Origin: CALMKX01 sp036274895
GTDB taxonomy: Bacteria > Acidobacteriota > Thermoanaerobaculia > Multivoradales > SZUA-115
DNA: 64,000 nucleotides
Direction of reading: 5' to 3'
Assembly (NCBI GenBank): GCA_036274895.1
Contig: DASUEU010000061.1
Span: 1-64,000, forward strand
In this document: in pieces, positions 49,648-56,994 of the stretch
How the letters are laid out: every line of letters begins with the position of its first letter
Position numbering within the stretch: the stretch's first letter is position 1
The notes under the pieces: model-generated
What the model was told of the DNA's origin: nothing
Seen by the model: only the letters and a program-made list of their open reading frames with translations
The model's database searches: none
Translations under genes and position numbers: made by a program

Positions 49648-49899
49648 GGGTTTACTACCTCCCTCGGTCCGGCTGTCAGCGAGCTGGGCATCGGCGAAGC
49701 TCGGCCCAGCTCACCGAGGGCGGATCGTCGACAGGGCCGTGGCCTCCCGGCTCAGCCCACTAGTGCCGAAAGAAGAGCCGAGAGGGACAACATTTCCCAA
49801 AGTACACTGTCAACGCAAAACCTTCATAACAAGAGCAAGGGGAGGATGTTTCTATTACTGATACTTCTCAATGACGAGTGGCCCGAGGGCCCTCGTGGA
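49648..49899 (-). promoter_or_regulatory. AT-rich intergenic region, probable promoter of the megasynthase operon
   Basis: 252 bp between FkbH-like and carbamoyltransferase genes. Positions about 49,785-49,880 are far richer in A+T than anything around them. On the minus strand a perfect TTGACA (49,814-49,809) is followed by a weak -10 candidate (TGTTGT after 15 nt or TTGTCC after 17 nt). The long synthetase operon begins directly downstream. No clear operator or terminator was recognised. Confidence 0.5.
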
Positions 49900-50958
49900 T
49901 CACTCGCCCGGCTGGCTCAACGCCACCTCGACGTACTCCGGCCAGGGCTGGATGGCCTCGAGATCGTGCTCGAGCAAGAGGCGGTCACCGTCTCGCTCGA
50001 GCTCGCGGAACCCGGCGAATCGATAGGCCACCTTCATCATGCGGTTGCGGCCGGTGTCGCGGAAGTCGGCGAGGAAGCGCACGCCTGCCCTGCGGGCTTC
50101 GGCCAGGAGGTGGCTGAGCAGGATCGAGCCCACACCCCGGGACATCACCCGGCAGGACATCAGCAGGAGTCGCAGGGTCCAGCAGGTCTGCGCCTTCTCG
50201 ACCACGGCGAGGCCGATCTTGCCGTAGGTGCCGAAGCGGTCCTCGAGGCTCGCCACCAGCAGGAGGTGGGCCGGCGAGCGGCGCAAGAGGTCCAGCTCCT
50301 CGTAGGAGTAGGTGACGCCGGTCGAGTTGAGCTGGTTCGTCCGCACCGTCAGCTCTTCGGCCCTCTGCAGGTCCGCCTCGCCGGCCGGAGCGATGCCGAA
50401 GCGCATGCCGAGGCCGGCCAGGAACTCTTCAGTCGGCCCCTGGAACTCTTCCTCCGCCCGGTTGCGCTCGATGTCGGCCTGATACATCCGGCGGCGGATG
50501 GCCGACTCGTCGGTGATGAAACGGGGCTTCAGCTCGGGGCGCTCGAGCAGATCGGAGAGGTCCTCGGGGCTGAGGATCATCACCTCGGGCAGGGTCTGGC
50601 CGACCTCCTCCCGCTCGAAAGGCTGGTCGTCGACGAAAGCGACGGCGTCGAGCCCGACGTTGATCGACTCGGCGATGCGGCGGATCGATTGGGACTTGGC
50701 CGACCAGTGGATCTGCGGGTAGAGGAAGTAGTCGAGCAGGCCGAAGGTCCGCAGGCGCTCGGCGGCAGTCTCCGCGTCGTTCTTGCTGGCGATCGAATGG
50801 AGGATGCCGCGCTGGTCGAGATCGCGCAGGATCTCCGGCACTCCCTGCCGAACCTGCACGGTGTCCCCCTCGAGCAGGGTGCCGTGCCAGAGCGTGTCGT
50901 CGAGGTCCCAGACCAGGACCTTGACCTGCCGCTTCTTGATCGTTTCAGGCTCCGACAT
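49900..50958 (-). CDS. fkbH: FkbH-like HAD-family protein (glyceryl-ACP formation)
   Basis: 352-aa FkbH family member. In known pathways these enzymes dephosphorylate 1,3-bisphosphoglycerate and load D-glycerate on a dedicated ACP, the first step to hydroxymalonyl- or methoxymalonyl-ACP. Seen: the HAD motif VWDLDDTLWHGTLLEGD near aa 15-31, SKND, VDDQPFERE, and a C-terminal acetyltransferase-like domain with CRVMSRGVG. The start overlaps the ACP gene by 14 bp, so they are co-translated. It is last in a minus-strand trio with the ACP and a 3-hydroxyacyl-CoA dehydrogenase. The acyl unit made could feed one of the two PKS modules of the neighbouring megasynthase, though both AT domains look malonyl-like. 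Confidence 0.93.
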   Translation of the reverse strand: MSEPETIKKRQVKVLVWDLDDTLWHGTLLEGDTVQVRQGVPEILRDLDQRGILHSIASKNDAETAAERLRTFGLLDYFLYPQIHWSAKSQSIRRIAESINVGLDAVAFVDDQPFEREEVGQTLPEVMILSPEDLSDLLERPELKPRFITDESAIRRRMYQADIERNRAEEEFQGPTEEFLAGLGMRFGIAPAGEADLQRAEELTVRTNQLNSTGVTYSYEELDLLRRSPAHLLLVASLEDRFGTYGKIGLAVVEKAQTCWTLRLLLMSCRVMSRGVGSILLSHLLAEARRAGVRFLADFRDTGRNRMMKVAYRFAGFRELERDGDRLLLEHDLEAIQPWPEYVEVALSQPGE

Positions 50959-51202
50959 GGCCGGTCACGCCCAGCTTGCGCGCCACGAGCTCGTCGATCC
51001 TCTGCACGCTGCGGAAGTTGTCCAGATCCAGGTCCGCGTCCTCGACGGTGAGGCCAAACTCCTTCTCGACGAACTGCACCAGCTGCATGGCCAAGAGCGA
51101 GTTGACGAAGCCGAGAGCGAAGATGTCCTCCTGGTCTCCGAGCTCGTGCTGGCGAAAGAAGCGGGAGAGAAAGGCGCGGATCTTGGCCTTGCGATCATCC
51201 AT
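50945..51202 (-). CDS. Stand-alone acyl carrier protein of the FkbJ type
   Basis: 85-aa acyl carrier protein. The phosphopantetheine attachment site is GFVNSLLAMQLVQFVEKEF, with Asn in place of the usual Asp before Ser; this GFVNSL form is typical of ACPs encoded next to FkbH proteins. It would carry the glyceryl and then oxidised three-carbon unit. The ribosome binding site is weak (AAGAG), and the gene is 23 bp downstream of the dehydrogenase and overlaps the FkbH-like gene by 14 bp. Confidence 0.93.
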   Translation of the reverse strand: MDDRKAKIRAFLSRFFRQHELGDQEDIFALGFVNSLLAMQLVQFVEKEFGLTVEDADLDLDNFRSVQRIDELVARKLGVTGHVGA

Positions 51203-51225
51203 AGCGAGCTCTTTTTTCCGCAGAC

Positions 51226-52089
51226 TCAGGCCGGTGGGAAACCGTAGTCATAGAAGCCCTTGCCGCTCTTGCGCCCCAAGAGGCCGGCATCGACCATCTT
51301 GCGCAGCAAGGGCGCTGGCCGGTACTTGCTGTCGCTGTAGCTCTCGTAGAGCACTTCGAGGGACAGCAGGATGGTGTCGAGACCGATCAGATCGCCGGTC
51401 TCGAGCGGCCCCATCTTGTGGCCGAAGCAGGTCTTGAACAGCCGGTCCACGTCCGGCGCCGGCGCCACGCCGTCCTGCACCACGAAGATCGCCTCATTGA
51501 TGGTCAGCATGAGCACCCGGTTGGAGACGAAGCCGGGGTAGTCCTCGACCACGATGGCCTCCTTGCCCATCTGGGCGAGGAAGGCGCGTGCCGTCTCGAT
51601 GGTCTCGGCGGTGGTGTGGTGGCCACGGATCATCTCGACCATCGGCTTCAGGGCCACCGGATTCATGAAGTGCATGCCCACGATCCGGTCCGGACGCCGG
51701 GTCAGCGAGCCCAGGCGAGTGATGGAGATGCACGAGGTGTTGGCGGCGAAGACCACCTCCGGAGCGCAGAGGGCGTCGAGCCGGGGATAGACCTCGGCCT
51801 TGACCGGCCAGCGCTCGACCACGTTTTCGACCAAGAAGTCGACGGCCCCGAGGTCGTCGTAGGAGGTGGTGAGCTGGATGCGCGCCAGGACCTCGTCGGG
51901 GTCCCGGCGCTCCTTGCGGTCGAGCATCCCCTGCATGCGCACCGCGTTCCTGATCTCGGCGCGGGCCCTCTCGAGCTGCTCCTGCCCGAGATCGACCAGC
52001 ACGACCCGGTGGCCGGTTTGCGCGAGGACCTGGGCCACTCCCGCGCCCATCACGCCCGCTCCCACCACGCCAACCGTTCCGATTCGCAT
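51226..52089 (-). CDS. 3-hydroxyacyl-CoA dehydrogenase family protein, FkbK-like
   Basis: 287-aa NAD-dependent dehydrogenase with N-terminal Rossmann motif GVVGAGVMGAGVAQ, the conserved HFMNPV segment, and a helical C-terminal domain. Relatives in FK520, ansamitocin and zwittermicin clusters oxidise the hydroxyl of the ACP-bound three-carbon unit. ATG at 52089 follows GGGAGGAG with 6-nt spacing. Together with the downstream ACP and FkbH-like genes it forms three of the usual four or five extender-unit genes. The acyl-CoA dehydrogenase that normally completes oxidation is not adjacent. A fatty-acid beta-oxidation role is possible but less likely in this setting. Confidence 0.9.
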   Translation of the reverse strand: MRIGTVGVVGAGVMGAGVAQVLAQTGHRVVLVDLGQEQLERARAEIRNAVRMQGMLDRKERRDPDEVLARIQLTTSYDDLGAVDFLVENVVERWPVKAEVYPRLDALCAPEVVFAANTSCISITRLGSLTRRPDRIVGMHFMNPVALKPMVEMIRGHHTTAETIETARAFLAQMGKEAIVVEDYPGFVSNRVLMLTINEAIFVVQDGVAPAPDVDRLFKTCFGHKMGPLETGDLIGLDTILLSLEVLYESYSDSKYRPAPLLRKMVDAGLLGRKSGKGFYDYGFPPA

Positions 52090-52124
52090 GCTCGACTCCT
52101 CCCGCTATTCCCGATCGCAATCTC

Positions 52125-52781
52125 TCAAGTGCGGCCACCGGCTCGAACCGAGACGCCCAGTCCCGCGAGCAAACCCCGAGCCTCGGCCAGCTCCTCGTCG
52201 GTGACCGTGTGGCCGATGCCGGGATAGATGCGCAGCGTCACCTGCGCTCCGAGCGCGGCGAGGAGGGCGGCCGACTCCTCCACCCGCGCTCGCGGCACGT
52301 GGGGATCCGGGTCCCCGGCGCCCAGGAAGGCCGGCGTGCCGGCGAGATCGCCCGAGTAGGACCGCAGCCCCCCGGGCGGGCCGATCAGCCCGCCGGTGAA
52401 GGCCACCAGGCCGCCGCGGCGCCGGCCGCCCCGGGCCAGCACCTCGGTGGCCAGGCAAGCACCCTGGGAGAACCCGGCGAAGGCGATGCTCTCAGGGGGC
52501 ACCTCCTGCGCCTCCAGGCCGGCGGCGAGCTCCGCCACCCCTTCGAGGCTGCTTGAGAGAAACGGCTCATTGGCGGCAAAGGGCGCCAGGAAGCTCTGCG
52601 GGTACCAGCTGCCGCCCGGCGCCTGGGGGGCGAGCCAGGCGAGGTCCGGCTGGTCGAGCAGGGGGACGAGAGAGAGGATGCTCTCCGCCGTCGCCCCCCG
52701 CCCGTGGAGCAGGATCACGGTGCCGCGGGCCTGCCGTGGCTCGGGCCCCAATCGCCGCACGCGCAGGGCCCGCTCAGCCAT
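52125..52781 (-). CDS. Alpha/beta hydrolase, MhqD-like carboxylesterase/phospholipase
   Basis: 218-aa alpha/beta hydrolase of the carboxylesterase/phospholipase family. Seen: HGRGATAES oxyanion region, nucleophile elbow GFSQGA, GAGDPDPHVP carrying the Asp, and GIGHTVTD with the catalytic His. The start at 52781 (MAERALRV) was chosen because it overlaps the stop of the upstream ring-cleaving dioxygenase by 8 bp; longer frames lack a ribosome binding site. The same gene pair, MhqO plus MhqD, is a known quinone/thiol-stress detoxification unit in Bacillus, and I infer a similar job here. Confidence 0.88.
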   Translation of the reverse strand: MAERALRVRRLGPEPRQARGTVILLHGRGATAESILSLVPLLDQPDLAWLAPQAPGGSWYPQSFLAPFAANEPFLSSSLEGVAELAAGLEAQEVPPESIAFAGFSQGACLATEVLARGGRRRGGLVAFTGGLIGPPGGLRSYSGDLAGTPAFLGAGDPDPHVPRARVEESAALLAALGAQVTLRIYPGIGHTVTDEELAEARGLLAGLGVSVRAGGRT

Positions 52782-53736
52782 GGGAGCCTCCCGCCGCCGC
52801 GGCGCCCATGGGCTCGAGCAGGGGCAAGCTGGCCTCAATCCGCTCGCGGACGGGCTCCAGCCAGTCCGGCAGCTTCAGGTCCGAGCCCAGGGTGGCCGCC
52901 GGCTCGTCGACGGTGAAGCCGGGGGGATCGGTGGCCAGCTCGAAGAGCACCCCTCCCGGCTCCCGGAAGTACACCGAGCGGAAGTAGTTGCGGTCGAGCT
53001 GGGGGGTGACGTGGAGGCCGTCCGAGAGCAGGCCGCCCCGGACCTTCTCCTGGTGGGCGTCGTCGGCCACCCGGAAAGCGACGTGGTGGATCGACCCGGC
53101 CGCCACCCGTCCCCGCTCCGCCCGCGGGTCCACCTGAAGCTCCAGCCATTCGCCGCCGGGCTCACTCCGGCCGAAGCGGCGGCTGGCACCGTCCAGGTCC
53201 GCCAGACCGAAGCGCTCGGTGAGCAGGCGGGCGGTCTGCTCGCCATCCTCGACCAGCAGGCGCACCCCCACTACCCCGCGAATGGCCATGCCGCCCGGCA
53301 CGCCGCCACCCTCCCAGAAAGGCTTCGAGTCGCTGGCGGCGACCTCGATCAAGCCGACCTCCAGTCCGTCCGGGTCCTTCACCAGGAGGACCGGGGCGCC
53401 GTCGACCTCCCGCGGCCCGTCGAGGTCTGCATCGCGCAGGCGCTCCCGCCAGGCGCCGACGGCCCCCTCCGGCACGGCGAAGAGAATGCGGACCGCCTGG
53501 CCGGCGCCGGGCTGGCCACGCCGGGCCCCCGGCCAGGGAAAGAAGGTGACGATGGTGCCGGGACGGCCGAGCTCGTCGCCGTAGTAGAGGTGGTAGGTGC
53601 CGGGGTCGTCGAAGTTGACCGTCCGCTTGACCAGCCGCAAGCCGAGGCGGTCGCGGTAGAAGGCGAGGTTGGCCCGCGGGTCCGACGCCAGGGCGGTGAC
53701 GTGGTGGAGGCCCAGGATGCCGTCCGGAATCGTCAT
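52774..53736 (-). CDS. Ring-cleaving dioxygenase of the VOC/glyoxalase fold, MhqO-like
   Basis: 320-aa two-domain vicinal-oxygen-chelate protein. Conserved features: GLHHVTALASDP at the N terminus, LRLVKRTVNFDDP, IHHVAFRVADD in the second half, and SVYFREPGGVLFELATDPPGF at the C terminus, giving the His/His/Glu metal site of extradiol-type enzymes. Length equals that of MhqO-type hydroquinone dioxygenases. ATG 53736 follows GGAGGA with 5-nt spacing. It is co-transcribed with the hydrolase, and divergent from the selenoprotein gene across 76 bp that hold a perfect palindrome, so the two may share control. Confidence 0.88.
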   Translation of the reverse strand: MTIPDGILGLHHVTALASDPRANLAFYRDRLGLRLVKRTVNFDDPGTYHLYYGDELGRPGTIVTFFPWPGARRGQPGAGQAVRILFAVPEGAVGAWRERLRDADLDGPREVDGAPVLLVKDPDGLEVGLIEVAASDSKPFWEGGGVPGGMAIRGVVGVRLLVEDGEQTARLLTERFGLADLDGASRRFGRSEPGGEWLELQVDPRAERGRVAAGSIHHVAFRVADDAHQEKVRGGLLSDGLHVTPQLDRNYFRSVYFREPGGVLFELATDPPGFTVDEPAATLGSDLKLPDWLEPVRERIEASLPLLEPMGAAAAGGSHG

Positions 53737-53758
53737 AGTCTCCTCCAAGTGGAGCGAC

Positions 53759-53788
53759 GTGAGATGGGCTCGCGTCCTCCCGTATAAT
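53759..53788 (+). promoter_or_regulatory. Candidate sigma-70-type promoter for the selenoprotein gene
   Basis: A perfect TATAAT (53,783-53,788) stands out in a G+C-rich context, 24 bp before the ATG. A GTGAGA -35-like hexamer (53,759-53,764) lies 18 bp upstream of it. Confidence 0.5.
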
Positions 53789-53798
53789 CGCGAGCGCC

Positions 53799-53811
53799 GG
53801 AATATCATTCC
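53799..53811. promoter_or_regulatory. Perfect palindrome GGAAT-atc-ATTCC, possible operator
   Basis: Five-base arms separated by ATC, placed between the candidate TATAAT and the selenoprotein ATG, in the divergent promoter region shared with the ring-cleaving dioxygenase gene. Binding of a repressor here could control either gene. No regulator gene is nearby. Confidence 0.35.
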
Positions 53812-53812
53812 C

Positions 53813-54139
53813 ATGAGCCAGATCGACCTCTACTACCATCGCCCCTCCTGAAAGAGCTGCGAGCGCACCCGTGAGGTGCTCGACCAAGCAGCCGCCACCA
53901 TCACCACCGAGCGATCCTCGAAAAAGCAACCCTTAACCGACGACGACGCCCGCGCCCTGCTGGCCTCGGTGGACACCGTGCGCATCGCCCGGGGCAAGAA
54001 GCTCGAGGAGCTGCCCGCCAGCGAGGCCACCCTCGACCATCTGAGGGGCCCCACCGGTGGTTATCGCGCCCCGATCCTGCGCCAGGGCCGCACGCTGCTG
54101 GTGGGCTTCCACCCGGAGGCGCTGGGCGAGATGGTGTAG
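53813..54139 (+). CDS. ArsC/thioredoxin-fold selenoprotein with in-frame UGA at codon 13
   Basis: Reading from ATG 53813 gives MSQIDLYYHRPS, then TGA (53,849-53,851), then KSCERTREVLDQ and on to TAG at 54,137-54,139, 108 residues if TGA is selenocysteine. The result is a classic thioredoxin-fold start with a U-x-x-C redox pair, an ArsC/Spx-like small helix-strand layout, and the family-like segment TGGYRAPILRQGRTLLVGF. The frame continues with normal composition on both sides of the TGA, and an ATG only after it would lose the redox site. A SECIS-like hairpin follows the TGA. Function is probably redox or thiol/selenol reduction; true arsenate reductase activity is doubtful. A simple nonsense mutation in a UxxC/CxxC protein is the main alternative. 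Confidence 0.85.
53861..53881 (+). promoter_or_regulatory. SECIS-like hairpin downstream of the in-frame UGA
   Basis: GAGCGCACC pairs with GGTGCTC (a 7-bp stem with a two-base bulge on the 5' side) around the loop CGTGA (53,870-53,874). It begins 9 nt after the UGA, and the apical loop with its G lies about 19-23 nt downstream, within the range expected for bacterial SECIS elements that recruit SelB. Confidence 0.6.
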
Positions 54140-54196
54140 GCCGCGCCGCGAGGGGCCGAGGTCCCACGCGAAGCCATCGCGCCGGGCCGCCTGCCG

Positions 54197-54255
54197 GTTG
54201 TCGTCCTGAAGCCCTCCCCGTTGTCGTCCTGAAGCCCTCCCCGTTGTCATCCTGA
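54197..54255. repeat. 23-bp tandem repeat, two copies plus a partial third
   Basis: The unit GTTGTCGTCCTGAAGCCCTCCCC occurs at 54,197-54,219 and 54,220-54,242. A third partial copy (GTTGTCATCCTGA, one mismatch) at 54,243-54,255 leads into the inverted repeat. Noncoding. Confidence 0.9.
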
Positions 54256-54360
54256 GCGCAGCGAAGGATCTGGGCGGGAGCGCCTGGGCGAAGACCACGG
54301 ACCCGGCCATCGGCTGCGTCCACCCGCCCAGATCCTTCGCTGCGCTCAGGATGACAACGG
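54241..54360. repeat. Perfect 38-bp inverted repeat with 44-bp spacer
   Basis: Arms 54,241-54,278 and 54,323-54,360 are perfect reverse complements and contain CCTGAGCGCAGCGAAGGATC, a sequence type seen scattered in intergenic regions of many soil-type bacteria. It could act as a bidirectional transcription terminator between the selenoprotein gene and moxR, or be a REP-like mobile repeat. Confidence 0.92.
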
Positions 54361-54575
54361 GAGGCAGGCACCGAGGCAGCAGGCAGTCCCTTCGCTCGTC
54401 CCGCCGGGGACGTGTCTACGTAGCGTGGGGTTTGAACCCCTCGCGCATCCGCGCTCGCTCCCCGAGAGTTCGTGGCACATCGATTGCTCACTTGCCCCCA
54501 TCGGCCTGGAGAGCCGCTCCCGCAGCGCCATTTCGACGTGACCTGAGCGCGAGCCGGCCCCTCCTCGTCGCGGCG
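54361..54575. other. Noncoding spacer before moxR
   Basis: No gene recognised. It contains a short GGGGTTTGAACCCC palindrome (54,427-54,440) that superficially resembles a tRNA T arm but has no tRNA around it. It presumably carries the promoter of the moxR-bat operon, though no convincing -35/-10 pair was seen. Confidence 0.5.
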
Positions 54576-55565
54576 ATGACCACCATCCTGAGCGAGCTCG
54601 AGCCCGAGATCCAGGCGCAGGCGGCGCAGGTGGACCGCTTGCGTGCCGAGGTCGCCAAAGTCATCGTCGGCCAGCGTTACCTCATCGACCGCCTCCTGCT
54701 CGCCCTCGTCGCCGACGGCCACATCCTGGTCGAAGGCATCCCCGGCCTCGCCAAAACCACCGCCATCAAGTCGATCGCGCGGGCCTTGACCACCCACTTC
54801 GCGCGCATCCAGTTCACCCCCGACCTGCTGCCGGCGGACCTCCTCGGCACCGAGGTCTACCGGCCCCAGCACCACGACTTCCAGGTCAAGCGGGGGCCGA
54901 TCTTCACCAACCTCCTGCTCGCCGACGAGATCAACCGGGCACCGGCCAAGGTGCAAAGCGCCCTGCTCGAAGCCATGCAGGAGCGCCAGGTCACTCTCGG
55001 CGGCCAGACCCACCCCCTCCCCGATCCCTTCCTGGTCTTCGCCACCCAGAACCCCATCGAGCAAGACGGCACCTACCCCCTCCCCGAGGCCCAGGTCGAT
55101 CGCTTCATGCTCAAGCTCAAGGTGACCTACCCGAGCCGCACCGAGGAGCGCGAGATCCTGCGCCGCATGGCCACCCGCCACGTGCCCGAGGTGGCGCCGG
55201 TGGCGGGGGCGGCGGACATCACGGCGATGCGTGAGCTCGCCGACGCCGTCTACCTCGACCCGCGGGTCGAGGACTACATCGTCGACGTGGTCTTCGCCAC
55301 CCGTGAGCCGGCTCGCTGCCGTTTGCCTGAGCTGGAGAGCCTGATCGAGGTCGGCGCCTCGCCGCGGGCCACCATCTACCTCGCCCGCGCCGCCCGGGTC
55401 CACGCCTTCCTCGCCGGCCGCGCCTTCGTCACCCCCCAGGACGTCAAGACCGTCGGCCCGGACGTGCTGCGCCACCGGGTGCTGTTGTCCTACGAAGCCG
55501 AAGCCCGCGACCTGTCGAGCGACGACTTGCTGGCCAAGATCTTCAACACCGTCGACGTGCCGTGA
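54576..55565 (+). CDS. moxR: MoxR-family AAA+ ATPase
   Basis: 329-aa AAA+ ATPase, presumed chaperone for the metal-binding VWA proteins encoded downstream. Walker A is GIPGLAKTT, Walker B LLADEINRAP, sensor 1 FATQNPIEQDGTYPLPEAQVDRF, all classic MoxR signatures. The start MTTILSELEPEI was chosen because the family begins just ahead of the VGQRYLIDRLL segment; the open frame extends upstream into the repeat region. Its stop overlaps the next start as GTGA. First gene of the Bat-type operon. Confidence 0.95.
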   Translation: MTTILSELEPEIQAQAAQVDRLRAEVAKVIVGQRYLIDRLLLALVADGHILVEGIPGLAKTTAIKSIARALTTHFARIQFTPDLLPADLLGTEVYRPQHHDFQVKRGPIFTNLLLADEINRAPAKVQSALLEAMQERQVTLGGQTHPLPDPFLVFATQNPIEQDGTYPLPEAQVDRFMLKLKVTYPSRTEEREILRRMATRHVPEVAPVAGAADITAMRELADAVYLDPRVEDYIVDVVFATREPARCRLPELESLIEVGASPRATIYLARAARVHAFLAGRAFVTPQDVKTVGPDVLRHRVLLSYEAEARDLSSDDLLAKIFNTVDVP

Positions 55566-56467
55566 TCGCCGGTTCCTCGCCCGCTCGCCTCTCCCCAGAG
55601 CTCCTCGCCCAGATCAAGGCGCTGCACTTCCGTACCCGCCGGCTGGTGACCGAGACCTTCGCCGGCCGCTACGAGAGCGCCTTCCGCGGGCGGGGCATGG
55701 AGCTCGACGAAGTGCGCGAGTACCAGCCGGGAGACGACGTGCGGGCCATCGACTGGAACGTCACGGCCCGCACCGGGGCGCCCCACGTCAAGCTCCATCG
55801 GGAGGAGCGGGAGCTGACCGTGCTGCTGGTGGTGGACGTCAGCCGCTCGGGCTGCTTCGGCTCGACCGGGCGCTTCAAGCGCGAGATGGCCGCTGAGGTG
55901 GCGGCCCTGCTCGCCTACACCGCCATCGCCAGCAACGACCGAGTGGGCCTGCTCGCCGTCAGCGACCGGGTGGAGCTCTACGTGCCGCCCAAGAAGGGGC
56001 GCGGCCACGGCTGGCGGCTGATCCGCTCCATCCTCACCCTCGAGCCCGAGGGGCGAGGCACCGACCTGGGCCTGGGCTTCGACTTCCTCGCCCGGGTGCT
56101 CTCCCGGCGCTCGGTGGTGTTCGTGGTCTCGGACTTCTTCACCGAGGGTTACGAGACGGGCCTCTCCCTCGCCGCCCGCCGCCACGACCTCACCGCCGTC
56201 GTGCTCACCGACCGCCGGGAGGAGGAGCTGCCCGCCCTGGGTCTGGTGGCCTTGGAGGACGCCGAAAGCGGCGAGGTCAGAGTGGTCGACAGCTCGGACC
56301 CGGACCTCGCCCGCCACCTCGCCGCCGCCGCAGAGCGCGAGACGGAGCGCCGGCGGGCCCTGCTCGCCTCGCTCTCGGTCGACCAGCTCGAGCTCGCCAC
56401 CCACCGGCCGACGGTTGACGACCTGGCGCGCTTTTTCCACGCTCGGGAGGCCAGGCGGGCACGATGA
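55562..56467 (+). CDS. DUF58 family protein
   Basis: 301-aa DUF58 protein, normally encoded directly after MoxR. The signature EYQPGDDVRAIDWNVTART is near aa 53-71, followed by a VWA-like region with VVDVSRSG. GTG start overlapping the moxR stop. Expected to be cytoplasmic and to work with MoxR and the Bat proteins; molecular function is not established. Confidence 0.93.
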   Translation: MIAGSSPARLSPELLAQIKALHFRTRRLVTETFAGRYESAFRGRGMELDEVREYQPGDDVRAIDWNVTARTGAPHVKLHREERELTVLLVVDVSRSGCFGSTGRFKREMAAEVAALLAYTAIASNDRVGLLAVSDRVELYVPPKKGRGHGWRLIRSILTLEPEGRGTDLGLGFDFLARVLSRRSVVFVVSDFFTEGYETGLSLAARRHDLTAVVLTDRREEELPALGLVALEDAESGEVRVVDSSDPDLARHLAAAAERETERRRALLASLSVDQLELATHRPTVDDLARFFHAREARRAR

Positions 56468-56994
56468 CGGCTCCCGACATCCGCGGCTTGAAGCCCCTGC
56501 TCGGTCCCACGTCCGACCCGTTCTGGCCGTGGCTGGTGGCCCTGGGTGCCGCGGCCCTGCTCGGCGGCCTGTGGGCCTGGCGGCGAGCGCAGCGGCTGCC
56601 GGCGCCTCCTCGCTCGGCGCCACCGAGCCCCCGGCGCTCGGACTACGAGGAGGCCCTGCTCGGACTTGCCGAGCTCGCCGGCTTCGAGGTCTTCGATCCG
56701 CCCGCCGTGCGCCGCCTGCACTTCGAGCTGTCCGAGCGCCTCCGCACCTGGGTCGAGGCCTGTTTCGGCGTCAACGCCACCGACCTGACCACCGAGGAGA
56801 TCGTCGTGCGCCTCGCCGCGGTGCGCAGCCTCCCCCGCGCCCGCACCGAGGAGCTGGCCAACCTGCTCCAGGCTGCCGACGGGGTCAAGTTCGCGGCCGA
56901 GCCGGCCAGCGAGGCCGCCTGTCGTGCGCGGGTGGCGAGCGCCATCGCCTTCGTCGAGGCCACGCGTGGCGAGGCCCTGGAGGCGGCGGCGTGA
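56464..56994 (+). CDS. DUF4381-like single-pass membrane protein
   Basis: 176 aa, with one transmembrane helix at about aa 20-42 (WPWLVALGAAALLGGLWAW) and a helical domain carrying YEEALLGLAELAG and RLHFELSERLRTWVEA. This arrangement, and its place between DUF58 and BatA genes, fits DUF4381 proteins of aerotolerance operons. ATGA overlap with the preceding gene and GTGA overlap with the next. Confidence 0.85.
   Translation: MTAPDIRGLKPLLGPTSDPFWPWLVALGAAALLGGLWAWRRAQRLPAPPRSAPPSPRRSDYEEALLGLAELAGFEVFDPPAVRRLHFELSERLRTWVEACFGVNATDLTTEEIVVRLAAVRSLPRARTEELANLLQAADGVKFAAEPASEAACRARVASAIAFVEATRGEALEAAA

Noticed and set aside
49847..51051. Plus-strand frame starting ATG 49,847 after a good GGGGAGG
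   Set aside because: After a dozen codons it runs antisense through the FkbH-like and ACP genes with no recognisable protein features; the ribosome-binding look is probably chance in the AT-rich gap.
54421..54500. Possible tRNA on the minus strand, suggested by GGGGTTCAAACCCC
   Set aside because: The T-arm pairing fails beyond three bases with a normal 7-nt loop, and no anticodon arm, D arm or acceptor stem could be assembled.
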